A DNA stretch of 5,324 nucleotides from Bacteroidota bacterium (GTDB taxonomy: Bacteria; Bacteroidota; Ignavibacteria; Ignavibacteriales; Ignavibacteriaceae): contig JAJRSV010000065.1 of the NCBI GenBank assembly GCA_024278655.1, positions 1 to 5,324 on the forward strand. The letters run 5' to 3'. The notes beneath the pieces were generated by a model. The model was given only the letters and a program-made list of their open reading frames with translations. It ran no database searches and was not told the DNA's origin. A program made the translations under genes and the position numbers. Positions 1 to 5,324 of the stretch are shown in pieces. Position 1 is the stretch's first letter; the number at the start of each line of letters is the position of its first letter.

Positions 1-2
1 AG

Positions 3-3000
3 GTAGAGCTCGATATTATTAATTCCCCCGTCGAAAACATTTTGCTGAATGATTTTAAAAGAGAATCAATTCAGGAAAAGCTTACGCAACTGAACAGGAA
101 AGATAAGTTCATTCTTATTTCTACTTACCGGCTCGTGGAAACAAAGCTGCCGCATAAGGATGAGCTTGAAAGAAGAACCACAAAAATTGAAGTCGGCGGG
201 AATTTGACTTACGACGACCTTATCGAATATCTGAATGTTCTCGAATATCAAAAAGATAAATTTGTAGAGGCGCCCGGCGAGTACTCTCAGCGCGGTTCAA
301 TAATAGATTTCTGGTCGTACAGCGAAAGCAATCCTGTCAGGTTGGAATTTGACGGTGACTTTCTCGAGTCAATCCGTTACTTCGATCCCGAAAGCCAGCG
401 CTCGTTTGAAAGATTGGTTTGGGTAACTCTTGCTGCTAATTTTGAAGCTGACGATTCAAGCCGTTCATTTCAATCAACCATTTTCGATTATTTAAATAAT
501 CCGGTAGTCATTGCATCCAAATACGAACTTCATTCTTTGTTCCAATCAAATGAAAACTCCGGGTTGAATGAACAGATGGAACTTGACCTTCCGCCTGCCG
601 GTTCCGGTGAGAAAGACTTTACCGTTGCGGCAGAAAAGGATGTAAGCGCCGGTTCCGAAGAGAACATTTCAAATTATATATCGGAGTTTAATGCCCGCTG
701 GATTATTGAAGAAGAAGTGAGCACATCGTCCGAAAGAATAAATCTGGGTTTTGCCAATCCTCCCGGCATTAATGGCAATTACGAGATTCTGTTCAATACC
801 CTGAAGGATTACGCGGTTCAAACTTATGATATAATAATCACGGCAGAAAACGAATTACAGGCATTACGGCTTAAAGATTTGTTAAGCGAATACAACCGTG
901 AGCTTGAAGAGATGATAACAAGTGGCAAGGTTAGAGTTGAAACGTTAGCTATTAAAGAAGGGTTTCTTCACAAAGAAAAAAAACTTCTGTTGTTAAGTGA
1001 CTATCAAATCTTCAACAAACCTTACCGAACAAAAGCACCATCGAAAAGAAAATATAAGAAATCGAAGTCGAAAGCTTTTGCATCGATAAAGCGCGGCGAT
1101 TATGTTGTTCACGAAGATTACGGAATAGGGAAGTATGCCGGTTTGGAAACTATTCAGATTGGCGGAGCTAAGCAGGAAACCATGAAACTGCTTTACAACG
1201 AAGGCGGAATTGTTTATGTAAATCTTAATTATCTGCATCTTGTAAAAAAATATTCTTCGAATGAAAACATAAAACCGGCATTGTCCACACTCGGTACAAA
1301 CGATTGGACAAACACAAAGCGCAAGACTAAAAGGAAAATAAAAGAAGCCGCCCGCGAGTTGATAGAGCTTTACGCAAAAAGAAAAGCAGCCAAAGGTTTC
1401 AGGTTCGGTGAAGATACTATCTGGCAGAAAGAATTAGAAGCTTCTTTTATGTATGAGGACACACCCGACCAGGAGAAAGTAACCGCAGATGTTAAAAAGG
1501 ATATGGAAGCCGAACATCCTATGGACCGGCTTGTTTGCGGTGATGTCGGTTTCGGTAAAACCGAAATTGCCGTCAGGGCGGCGTTCAAAGCGGTGCAGGA
1601 CGGAAAGCAGGTTGCTTTGCTCGTACCTACAACAATCCTTGCTGAGCAGCATTATAACACTTTCAAAGACAGATTAACACAGTTCCCGGTTAAGGTTGCA
1701 GTGCTTTCAAGATTTCAATCGAAAAAAGAGCAGACGCTTATACTTAAAGGAATGGAGGAGGGAACTGTTGATGTTGTAATCGGTACGCACAGAATTTTAT
1801 CGAAAGATATCAAGTTCAAAGATCTTGGTTTGCTGATAATCGACGAAGAGCACCGCTTCGGTGTTTCGGCAAAGGAAAAGCTCCGCTCGATAAAAGTAAA
1901 TGTGGATACGCTTACACTTACCGCAACACCAATTCCGCGTACACTCAATCTTTCGCTGCTCGGTGCACGCGATTTATCAATCATCGCAACACCGCCGCCA
2001 AACCGGCAGCCGATTATTACGCATGTTTCCACGTTCGATATTCAGAAAATTAAAGAGTGGATTTTGAATGAAATGAAACGCGGCGGGCAGGTTTACTTTG
2101 TGCACGACCGGGTTCACTCGATTGATAAGCTTGCCGACTATTTAAACAAACATATTGCGGGAATAAGAATCGGTATTGCACACGGACAGATGCGTCCCAC
2201 ACAACTGGAAAATGTAATTCATGGTTTCTTTAACAGGAAGTACGACGTTCTGCTTTCCACAAAAATTATCGAATCGGGAATTGATATACCGAATGTGAAT
2301 ACAATAATTGTAAACAGAGCCGACAGGTTCGGGCTTGCAGAGCTTCACCAGTTAAGGGGAAGAGTCGGAAGGTCGAACCGGCAGGCGTATGCATATTTTA
2401 TTGTTCCTTCGTTAAGCGGCATTACTAAAAAAGCTCTGCGGCGCCTGCAGGCAATCGAGGAGTTTACAGACATCGGTGCGGGCTTTAATCTTTCGATGCG
2501 CGACCTCGAAATAAGAGGAGCGGGAAATCTTTTGGGCAAAGAGCAAACGGGATTCATCAACGAAATAGGATTTGACCTTTATTTAAAGATGATAGATGAA
2601 GCGGTTGAAGAATTGAAGTACCAGGAATTCAAAGAAGTGTTTAAAACTCTTCCGAAGCAAAAAGAAAAAACCGAACCGACAATCGATACATATTTTGAGC
2701 TCGGCATTCCCGAAACTTATATGCCGGAGCAAACCGACAGATTAAACTTTTACACATCGCTTTATTCCATAAAGACATTGGATGAATTAGGCGATTTGAT
2801 AGACGAGATGACAGACCGGTTCGGCAACATTCCTTCGCAGGTTAACAGACTGATACTTGCCGCAACATTACGATACTACGCTTCCGAGGCACTGTTCGAA
2901 AGAGTAATTATGCAAAGAGATTTCGTTTCAATTATACTCCCGAAAGGAGAGAAGGAAGATTATTACAAATACCAGTTCGTCGAGCTGATGAGATTCATAT

Positions 3001-3203
3001 TAGATAAGTATAAGAACAAGATTAAGTTCGAACAGCGGAAAGATGTGATGAAACTTGTAATGAAAAACGGCTTTGCAAATCCGGAACAAATGCTCGAGTT
3101 CCTGATTAAATTCAGCAGGGAGGTTTCAACTCTTTTTAACAATAAAGAGTCCGCCAAAGAAGAAAAGCTGATAACCGAAGACAGCACAAAAGAAGTTAAT
3201 TAG
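3..3203 (+). CDS. mfd: Transcription-repair coupling factor Mfd, 5'-truncated by the window edge
   Basis: Mfd is an ATP-driven DNA translocase in the cytoplasm. It pushes RNA polymerase stalled at DNA lesions off the template and recruits UvrA for transcription-coupled nucleotide excision repair. The frame is open from base 3 with no stop, so the TTG at 42 is not the true start; by comparison with E. coli Mfd (1148 aa) I estimate some 60-90 N-terminal residues are missing. Visible in order: UvrB-like region (PGEYSQRGSIIDFW at 273-314); a polar linker (about 543-671); RNA polymerase-interacting domain starting KRGDYVVHEDYGIGKY (from 1089); helicase lobe 1 with Walker A GDVGFGKTE (1539-1565), DEEH box (1842-1853) and TATPIPRT (1923-1946); lobe 2 with QLRGRVGRS (2349-2375); the translocation (TRG) region around RDLEIRGAGNLLG (about 2500-2540); and the C-terminal autoinhibitory domain (ETYMPEQTDRLNFY onward, about 2710-3130). 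No frameshift or lost catalytic residue is seen. The identification is secure; the domain borders are approximate. Confidence 0.97.
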   Translation, partial: VELDIINSPVENILLNDFKRESIQEKLTQLNRKDKFILISTYRLVETKLPHKDELERRTTKIEVGGNLTYDDLIEYLNVLEYQKDKFVEAPGEYSQRGSIIDFWSYSESNPVRLEFDGDFLESIRYFDPESQRSFERLVWVTLAANFEADDSSRSFQSTIFDYLNNPVVIASKYELHSLFQSNENSGLNEQMELDLPPAGSGEKDFTVAAEKDVSAGSEENISNYISEFNARWIIEEEVSTSSERINLGFANPPGINGNYEILFNTLKDYAVQTYDIIITAENELQALRLKDLLSEYNRELEEMITSGKVRVETLAIKEGFLHKEKKLLLLSDYQIFNKPYRTKAPSKRKYKKSKSKAFASIKRGDYVVHEDYGIGKYAGLETIQIGGAKQETMKLLYNEGGIVYVNLNYLHLVKKYSSNENIKPALSTLGTNDWTNTKRKTKRKIKEAARELIELYAKRKAAKGFRFGEDTIWQKELEASFMYEDTPDQEKVTADVKKDMEAEHPMDRLVCGDVGFGKTEIAVRAAFKAVQDGKQVALLVPTTILAEQHYNTFKDRLTQFPVKVAVLSRFQSKKEQTLILKGMEEGTVDVVIGTHRILSKDIKFKDLGLLIIDEEHRFGVSAKEKLRSIKVNVDTLTLTATPIPRTLNLSLLGARDLSIIATPPPNRQPIITHVSTFDIQKIKEWILNEMKRGGQVYFVHDRVHSIDKLADYLNKHIAGIRIGIAHGQMRPTQLENVIHGFFNRKYDVLLSTKIIESGIDIPNVNTIIVNRADRFGLAELHQLRGRVGRSNRQAYAYFIVPSLSGITKKALRRLQAIEEFTDIGAGFNLSMRDLEIRGAGNLLGKEQTGFINEIGFDLYLKMIDEAVEELKYQEFKEVFKTLPKQKEKTEPTIDTYFELGIPETYMPEQTDRLNFYTSLYSIKTLDELGDLIDEMTDRFGNIPSQVNRLILAATLRYYASEALFERVIMQRDFVSIILPKGEKEDYYKYQFVELMRFILDKYKNKIKFEQRKDVMKLVMKNGFANPEQMLEFLIKFSREVSTLFNNKESAKEEKLITEDSTKEVN

Positions 3204-3227
3204 TTATATTTATGCGAAACAAATTTT

Positions 3228-3233
3228 AAGGAG
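3228..3233 (+). promoter_or_regulatory. Shine-Dalgarno of yajQ
   Basis: AAGGAG, preceded by T, lies 5 nt upstream of the ATG at 3239 and fixes that start. It is the strongest ribosome binding site in the window and contrasts with the weak or absent sites before the genes at 3924 and 4342. The 35-nt gap after mfd holds no terminator-like hairpin, so the site probably serves an mfd-yajQ transcript. Confidence 0.85.
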
Positions 3234-3238
3234 TTAAG

Positions 3239-3736
3239 ATGGCTAAAAATTCTTCGTTCGATATTGTCTCGGAAGTTGATTTACAGGAAGTCGATAACGC
3301 AATAAACCAGGCAATAAAAGAAATACGTCAGCGGTACGACCTCAAAGATTCGAAAACGGAAGTAGAGCTAAACAAGAAAGACAAAATAATTTCCATCAAC
3401 ACAAAAGACGATTACTCGCTCAAACAATCAATCGATATTTTGCAATCGAAGTTTATTAAACGCGGTATATCGATTAAGGCATTAAAGATGGAAGAACCGG
3501 AACCTGCCGCCGGCGGTCGGTTGCGACAGAAAATAATTCTGCAAAGCGGCATCTCGAAAGAGAATGCAAAGAAGATAACAAAGCTTATCAAAGAACTTAA
3601 ACTGAAAGTAAATGCACAGATAATGGATGAGAAAGTAAGAGTCCAGGGTTCGAAGAAAGACGAACTGCAAGCAGTTATACAAGCCGTTAAGGATGCGGAC
3701 TTCGATTTCCCTACACAGTTTGTTAACTACCAGTAG
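3239..3736 (+). CDS. yajQ: YajQ family (DUF520/UPF0234) nucleotide-binding protein
   Basis: This 165-aa protein is full length for the family, which usually runs about 160-165 aa. Family hallmarks are visible at both ends: SFDIVSEVDLQEVDNAINQA and RYDLKDSK near the N terminus, GGRLRQKI-LQSGIS in the middle, and the typical ending DFPTQFVNYQ. The family fold is two ferredoxin-like (RNP-type) domains; no signal peptide or membrane segment is present, so it is cytosolic. From the literature I recall, homologues bind nucleotides or RNA, a Xanthomonas member binds cyclic di-GMP and acts with a transcription regulator, and a Pseudomonas member stimulates phage phi6 transcription. The true cellular role is unsettled and cannot be read from sequence. 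It starts 35 nt after mfd on the same strand with a strong ribosome site, which suggests co-transcription. The family call is very sure; any specific function is not. Confidence 0.95.
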   Translation: MAKNSSFDIVSEVDLQEVDNAINQAIKEIRQRYDLKDSKTEVELNKKDKIISINTKDDYSLKQSIDILQSKFIKRGISIKALKMEEPEPAAGGRLRQKIILQSGISKENAKKITKLIKELKLKVNAQIMDEKVRVQGSKKDELQAVIQAVKDADFDFPTQFVNYQ

Positions 3737-3776
3737 TTGTTCTTTAAACTTCTGTTTAATGTTATCCCGTTCTTAA

Positions 3777-3806
3777 TTTGTTATAGAAGTTAGTAATTAT
3801 AATTTG
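3777..3806 (+). promoter_or_regulatory. Candidate promoter upstream of the 3924 gene
   Basis: TTTG at 3777-3780 is followed after 18 nt by ATAATTTG (3799-3806). This nearly fits the Bacteroidota-type promoter (-33 TTTG, -7 TAnnTTTG, about 19-21 nt apart) but misses the leading TA. The overlapping TATAAT (3798-3803) is a perfect sigma70-like -10 box, though its nearest -35 candidate TTGTTA (3778-3783) is only 14 nt away, shorter than the usual 17. Either reading would give a leader of roughly 110 nt before the ATG at 3924. AT-rich DNA produces such matches by chance. Confidence 0.25.
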
Positions 3807-3890
3807 CCTTCATCAGCACCTCATCTTTCAGTGATTAGTGTTTCAAATCAATTCATATTCAAAAGGAATAATTTTTGTTGAATAGACACG

Positions 3891-3900
3891 GATTCGAATC
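3891..3900. repeat. Perfect 10-bp palindrome GATTCGAATC
   Basis: GATTCGAATC equals its own reverse complement and lies 23 nt before the ATG of the 3924 gene, a plausible site for a dimeric regulator or simply chance. No second copy was found nearby. It superficially resembles a tRNA T-loop, but no tRNA surrounds it. Confidence 0.3.
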
Positions 3901-3923
3901 AAATTTAATATGGATTTTTACAA

Positions 3924-4298
3924 ATGAAGGCGTTTTTAATAATTATTCTCCTCGCCGCCGCGGGATATTGCGGATATCAATATTACATGGGAAACGGTGA
4001 TGCGGTAAAAATTACGGGCTCGCTGCAGGTATCGCATCAAAGTAACTTTAATATTAACGCTCCGCAGGTTTCCGGTCCGCTTTATGTTGCCACAGTTCAC
4101 GGTACGGCAGTTAACACAAGCGGCAAGTTGTTAAAGAACATATACATCAGGTACAAAATTGCAGGCGAAATAACCAGTGCAACAATCTTCGATCTTGCGC
4201 CCGGACAGCAAATAGAGTTTACAACCAAAAGCGTTAAAACGAGAGGCAAGAATCCTTCGTTCAGTCTGGAAGCTGTTCAATTCGAAGAATCTGATTAA
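3924..4298 (+). CDS. Small membrane-anchored protein with an FxLYD-like exported domain
   Basis: Encodes 124 aa that I cannot assign to a named gene. Residues 3-17 (AFLIIILLAAAGYCG) form one hydrophobic segment after a single Lys, followed by YQYYMGNGD, so the protein is probably tethered to the inner membrane with its bulk outside the cytoplasm, or is secreted. The Cys at residue 16 is preceded by AGY, which breaks the lipobox rule (Gly, Ala or Ser just before Cys), so a lipoprotein is unlikely. Residues about 54-105 follow the pattern of FxLYD/DUF3426-type Ig-like domains: VATVHGTAVNTSGKLLKNIY, then alternating hydrophobics, then LAPGQQIEFTT. Such domains commonly occur in small exported proteins of unknown role. 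The ATG is the first start after an in-frame TAA at 3906-3908; its ribosome site is weak (TGGA at 3911-3914). It is flanked by non-coding DNA, so it may be monocistronic. The gene is confident, the fold moderately so, and the function is unknown. Confidence 0.85.
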   Translation: MKAFLIIILLAAAGYCGYQYYMGNGDAVKITGSLQVSHQSNFNINAPQVSGPLYVATVHGTAVNTSGKLLKNIYIRYKIAGEITSATIFDLAPGQQIEFTTKSVKTRGKNPSFSLEAVQFEESD

Positions 4299-4331
4299 AT
4301 TAGGTGAATGAAATTTATTCACTTATAATTT
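4297..4331. terminator. AT-rich imperfect hairpin after the 3924 gene, possible terminator
   Basis: AAATTA (4297-4302) pairs with TAATTT (4326-4331), and GTGAAT (4304-4309) pairs with ATTCAC (4317-4322), joined by a possible G-T pair at 4303/4323 and a 2-nt bulge. The inner loop is GAAATTT. The left arm begins inside the stop codon of the upstream gene. There is no GC-rich stem or long T-run (only TTT at 4329-4331), so it is a poor intrinsic terminator; it could instead be a transcript-end stabiliser or a structured leader of the SDR gene. Confidence 0.35.
4324..4329 (+). promoter_or_regulatory. Candidate -10 box just before the SDR gene
   Basis: TATAAT matches the sigma70 -10 consensus exactly. 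Transcription would begin about base 4336, leaving some 6 nt before the TTG at 4342, a near-leaderless message that would fit the missing Shine-Dalgarno. Against it, the -35 position (about 4300-4306, TTAGGT) is poor, the Bacteroidota -7 motif is absent, and the box lies in AT-rich hairpin DNA. Confidence 0.25.
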
Positions 4332-4341
4332 AATCGTTGCA

Positions 4342-5154
4342 TTGAAAGATAAAACTGTTTTAATAACCGGCTCAACCGACGGTATAGGAAAGCAAACGGC
4401 AATTGACCTTGCTGTAAGAGATTTTTTTGTGATTGTCCAGGGCAGGAACAAAGACCGAACGTTACGCGCCGTCGAAGAAATAAGCAACAATACCAAAAGC
4501 AATAAAATTGATTACGTTATTGCCGACCTTTCTTCATTCAAACAAACGCGGCAGCTTGCCGAAGAGATAAAATCAAAACACAACCGGCTTGATGTGCTTA
4601 TAAACAATGCGGGGGTTTATATGAAAACCCGTTCGCTTACCGAAGACGGTTTGGAAACAACTTTCCAGGTTAATCATCTCTCGCACTTTTTACTTACCAT
4701 TCTTTTGCTTGATCTTATAAAAAACAGCACTAAGGCAAGAATTATAAATGTAAGCTCGGTTGCGCACATGCATGCCGAATTGGATTTTGATAACCTGCAG
4801 GGAGAAAAACATTACGATGCATATAACGCTTACGCCGTTTCGAAGCTTGCTAACATTTTGTTCACATACCGGCTTGCGGAAAAATTAAAAGACACAGGAA
4901 TTACGGTCAACGCTCTTCATCCCGGCGTTATAGGGACAAAGCTTTTATGGGAAGGGTTTTCTATTAGCGGTGCGAGTGTTAAACAAGGTGCTGAGACTTC
5001 GGTTTATCTTGCTTCTTCACCCGATGTTGAAAATGTAACCGGAAAATATTTTGTCGATAAGAAAGAAACTCCTTCTTCCGGTTTAAGTTATGATAAACAT
5101 ATACAGAACCGGATGTGGGAAATAAGTGCGAAGTTAACCGGGGTGGATTTATGA
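4342..5154 (+). CDS. Short-chain dehydrogenase/reductase, retinol dehydrogenase/WWOX-like
   Basis: A 270-aa classical-type SDR, a cytosolic NAD(P)(H)-dependent oxidoreductase of alcohols or carbonyls. The Rossmann cofactor motif TGSTDGIG is at residues 9-16, Arg35 in QGRN suggests NADP(H) preference, ADLSS is at 61-65 and NNAG at 88-91. The catalytic set is complete: Asn111 (QVNHLSHF), Ser138/139 (NVSS), Tyr164 and Lys168 (YAVSK), followed by HPG at 193-195. The pattern NHLSHF and HPGVIGT matches the retinol dehydrogenase/WWOX-like branch, but such proteins act on many substrates, so the substrate is unknown. The TTG start is chosen because it places MKDKTVLITG right at the first beta strand and no ATG lies between the in-frame stop at 4309 and residue 94; no clear Shine-Dalgarno precedes it. 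The stop overlaps the next start as ATGA, so coupled translation with the cupin gene is likely. Confidence 0.93.
   Translation: MKDKTVLITGSTDGIGKQTAIDLAVRDFFVIVQGRNKDRTLRAVEEISNNTKSNKIDYVIADLSSFKQTRQLAEEIKSKHNRLDVLINNAGVYMKTRSLTEDGLETTFQVNHLSHFLLTILLLDLIKNSTKARIINVSSVAHMHAELDFDNLQGEKHYDAYNAYAVSKLANILFTYRLAEKLKDTGITVNALHPGVIGTKLLWEGFSISGASVKQGAETSVYLASSPDVENVTGKYFVDKKETPSSGLSYDKHIQNRMWEISAKLTGVDL
5142..5147 (+). promoter_or_regulatory. Weak ribosome binding site of the cupin gene
   Basis: GGTGGA, inside the last codons of the SDR gene, ends 3 nt before the ATG at 5151 and sits in the G-rich run 5140-5146. Spacing is short and the match imperfect. Together with the ATGA overlap it suggests that ribosomes finishing the SDR re-initiate here. 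Confidence 0.4.
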
Positions 5155-5324
5155 TTAAAGGAAATTTTTTTGATAACATCCCGCAGTCAATTCCCGATGA
5201 AATATTCGAAACTATTGTTGAGAGCAACGATGTTAAAATAGAAAGGATAATTTCAAAAGGACAAACATCACCAAAGGATTTTTGGTACGATCAGGATAAA
5301 AACGAATGGGTGGTTGTGTTGCAG
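5151..5324 (+). CDS. Cupin-fold protein, 3'-truncated by the window edge
   Basis: The first 58 residues are present and the frame is still open at the window end; family members that I recall are about 105-115 aa, so roughly half is visible. The start MIKGNFFDNIPQSIPDEIFE and the block IERIISKGQTSPKDFWYD then NEWVVVLQ match a known group of small single-domain cupins containing FWYDQ-x-x-x-EWV. Cupins are cytosolic beta barrels, often metal-binding enzymes or ligand binders. Here the first-motif histidines seem replaced by Tyr46 and Gln48, with Glu52 kept, so ordinary metal binding through motif 1 is doubtful. The second cupin motif lies outside the window. The gene overlaps the SDR stop by 4 nt (ATGA), suggesting a shared transcript and perhaps a shared substrate, which is inference. 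The family call is good; the function is unknown. Confidence 0.85.
   Translation, partial: MIKGNFFDNIPQSIPDEIFETIVESNDVKIERIISKGQTSPKDFWYDQDKNEWVVVLQ

Larger units (their letters stand above)
3737..3923. other. 187-nt AT-rich intergenic spacer between yajQ and the membrane-anchored gene
   Basis: No convincing gene or structured RNA is seen. It contains a 7-bp perfect inverted repeat AACTTCT (3747-3753) / AGAAGTT (3785-3791) with a 31-nt loop, too weak and without a following T-run to be called a terminator. It also holds a TATAAT at 3798-3803, a small TGATT/AATCA hairpin (3832-3836/3846-3850), and a perfect 10-bp palindrome at 3891-3900. It is the longest non-coding stretch here and the likeliest place for yajQ transcription to end and a new transcript to begin. 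Confidence 0.6.

Noticed and set aside
42..44. TTG at 42 as the start of mfd
   Set aside because: The frame is open back to base 3, and Mfd should have tens more residues before the PGEYSQRG motif, so the true start lies upstream of the window.
1715..2032. Open 105-codon frame on the minus strand inside mfd
   Set aside because: It lies opposite the conserved helicase core of Mfd, its translation is serine-rich low-complexity sequence without a family pattern, and the other minus-strand frames here behave alike; it is a shadow of the real gene.
3747..3791. AACTTCT/AGAAGTT inverted repeat as a yajQ terminator
   Set aside because: The stem is only 7 bp with a 31-nt loop, and the sequence after it (TAGTAATTATAA) lacks a T-run; expected by chance in AT-rich DNA.
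3889..3905. GGATTCGAATC resembling a tRNA T-arm
   Set aside because: The T-stem lacks the G just before TTC, the flanks ACAC and AAATTT do not form the 5-bp stem or an acceptor arm, and no D-arm or anticodon arm precedes it.
3936..3974. Lipoprotein signal in the 3924 protein
   Set aside because: The Cys at residue 16 is preceded by Tyr, which is not accepted at the lipobox -1 position, so an uncleaved anchor or ordinary signal peptide is likelier.
3875..4000. Short 41-codon reading frame from a TTG with AAGGA 7 nt upstream, overlapping the start of the 3924 gene
   Set aside because: It has no recognisable features, uses a rare start, and runs out of frame across the convincing membrane segment of the real gene.

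Overview
The window carries five protein-coding genes, all on the + strand and tightly packed, with no RNA gene, mobile element or CRISPR array that I can see. The first and last genes are cut by the window edges. Composition is moderately AT-rich, with clearly AT-richer intergenic DNA. The Mfd sequence has wording I associate with the Bacteroidota/Chlorobiota/Ignavibacteria (FCB) branch, for example the TPDQEKVTADVKKDME stretch and the NGNYEILFNTLK stretch in the UvrB-like region. An intact yajQ beside it makes an Ignavibacteria-like bacterium a reasonable guess, but this rests on family memory and no search was run.

Region 1 (3-3736) holds mfd, the transcription-repair coupling factor (5' end outside the window). 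It is followed after 35 nt by yajQ, which has a strong Shine-Dalgarno and no terminator before it, so the two are probably co-transcribed. Region 2 (3737-3923) is a 187-nt AT-rich spacer with a possible promoter, a weak 7-bp inverted repeat and a perfect 10-bp palindrome. It leads into region 3 (3924-4298), a 124-aa protein with one N-terminal membrane segment and an exported beta-rich domain resembling FxLYD. Region 4 (4299-4341) is a short spacer holding an AT-rich imperfect hairpin and a TATAAT box. Region 5 (4342-5324) is an SDR oxidoreductase read from a TTG codon, overlapping by ATGA a cupin-fold gene that runs off the window.

Functionally, mfd clears RNA polymerase stalled at DNA lesions and recruits UvrA. 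YajQ is a nucleotide- or RNA-binding protein of uncertain role, and nothing here beyond position ties it to repair. The SDR and cupin genes are probably translationally coupled, perhaps acting on a shared small-molecule substrate, which is unidentified. The window looks like ordinary chromosomal housekeeping and accessory-metabolism DNA. I found no convincing new system. The points most worth checking are the non-canonical cupin metal motif, the TTG-initiated SDR with a nearby TATAAT, the hairpin before it, and the linker in Mfd.
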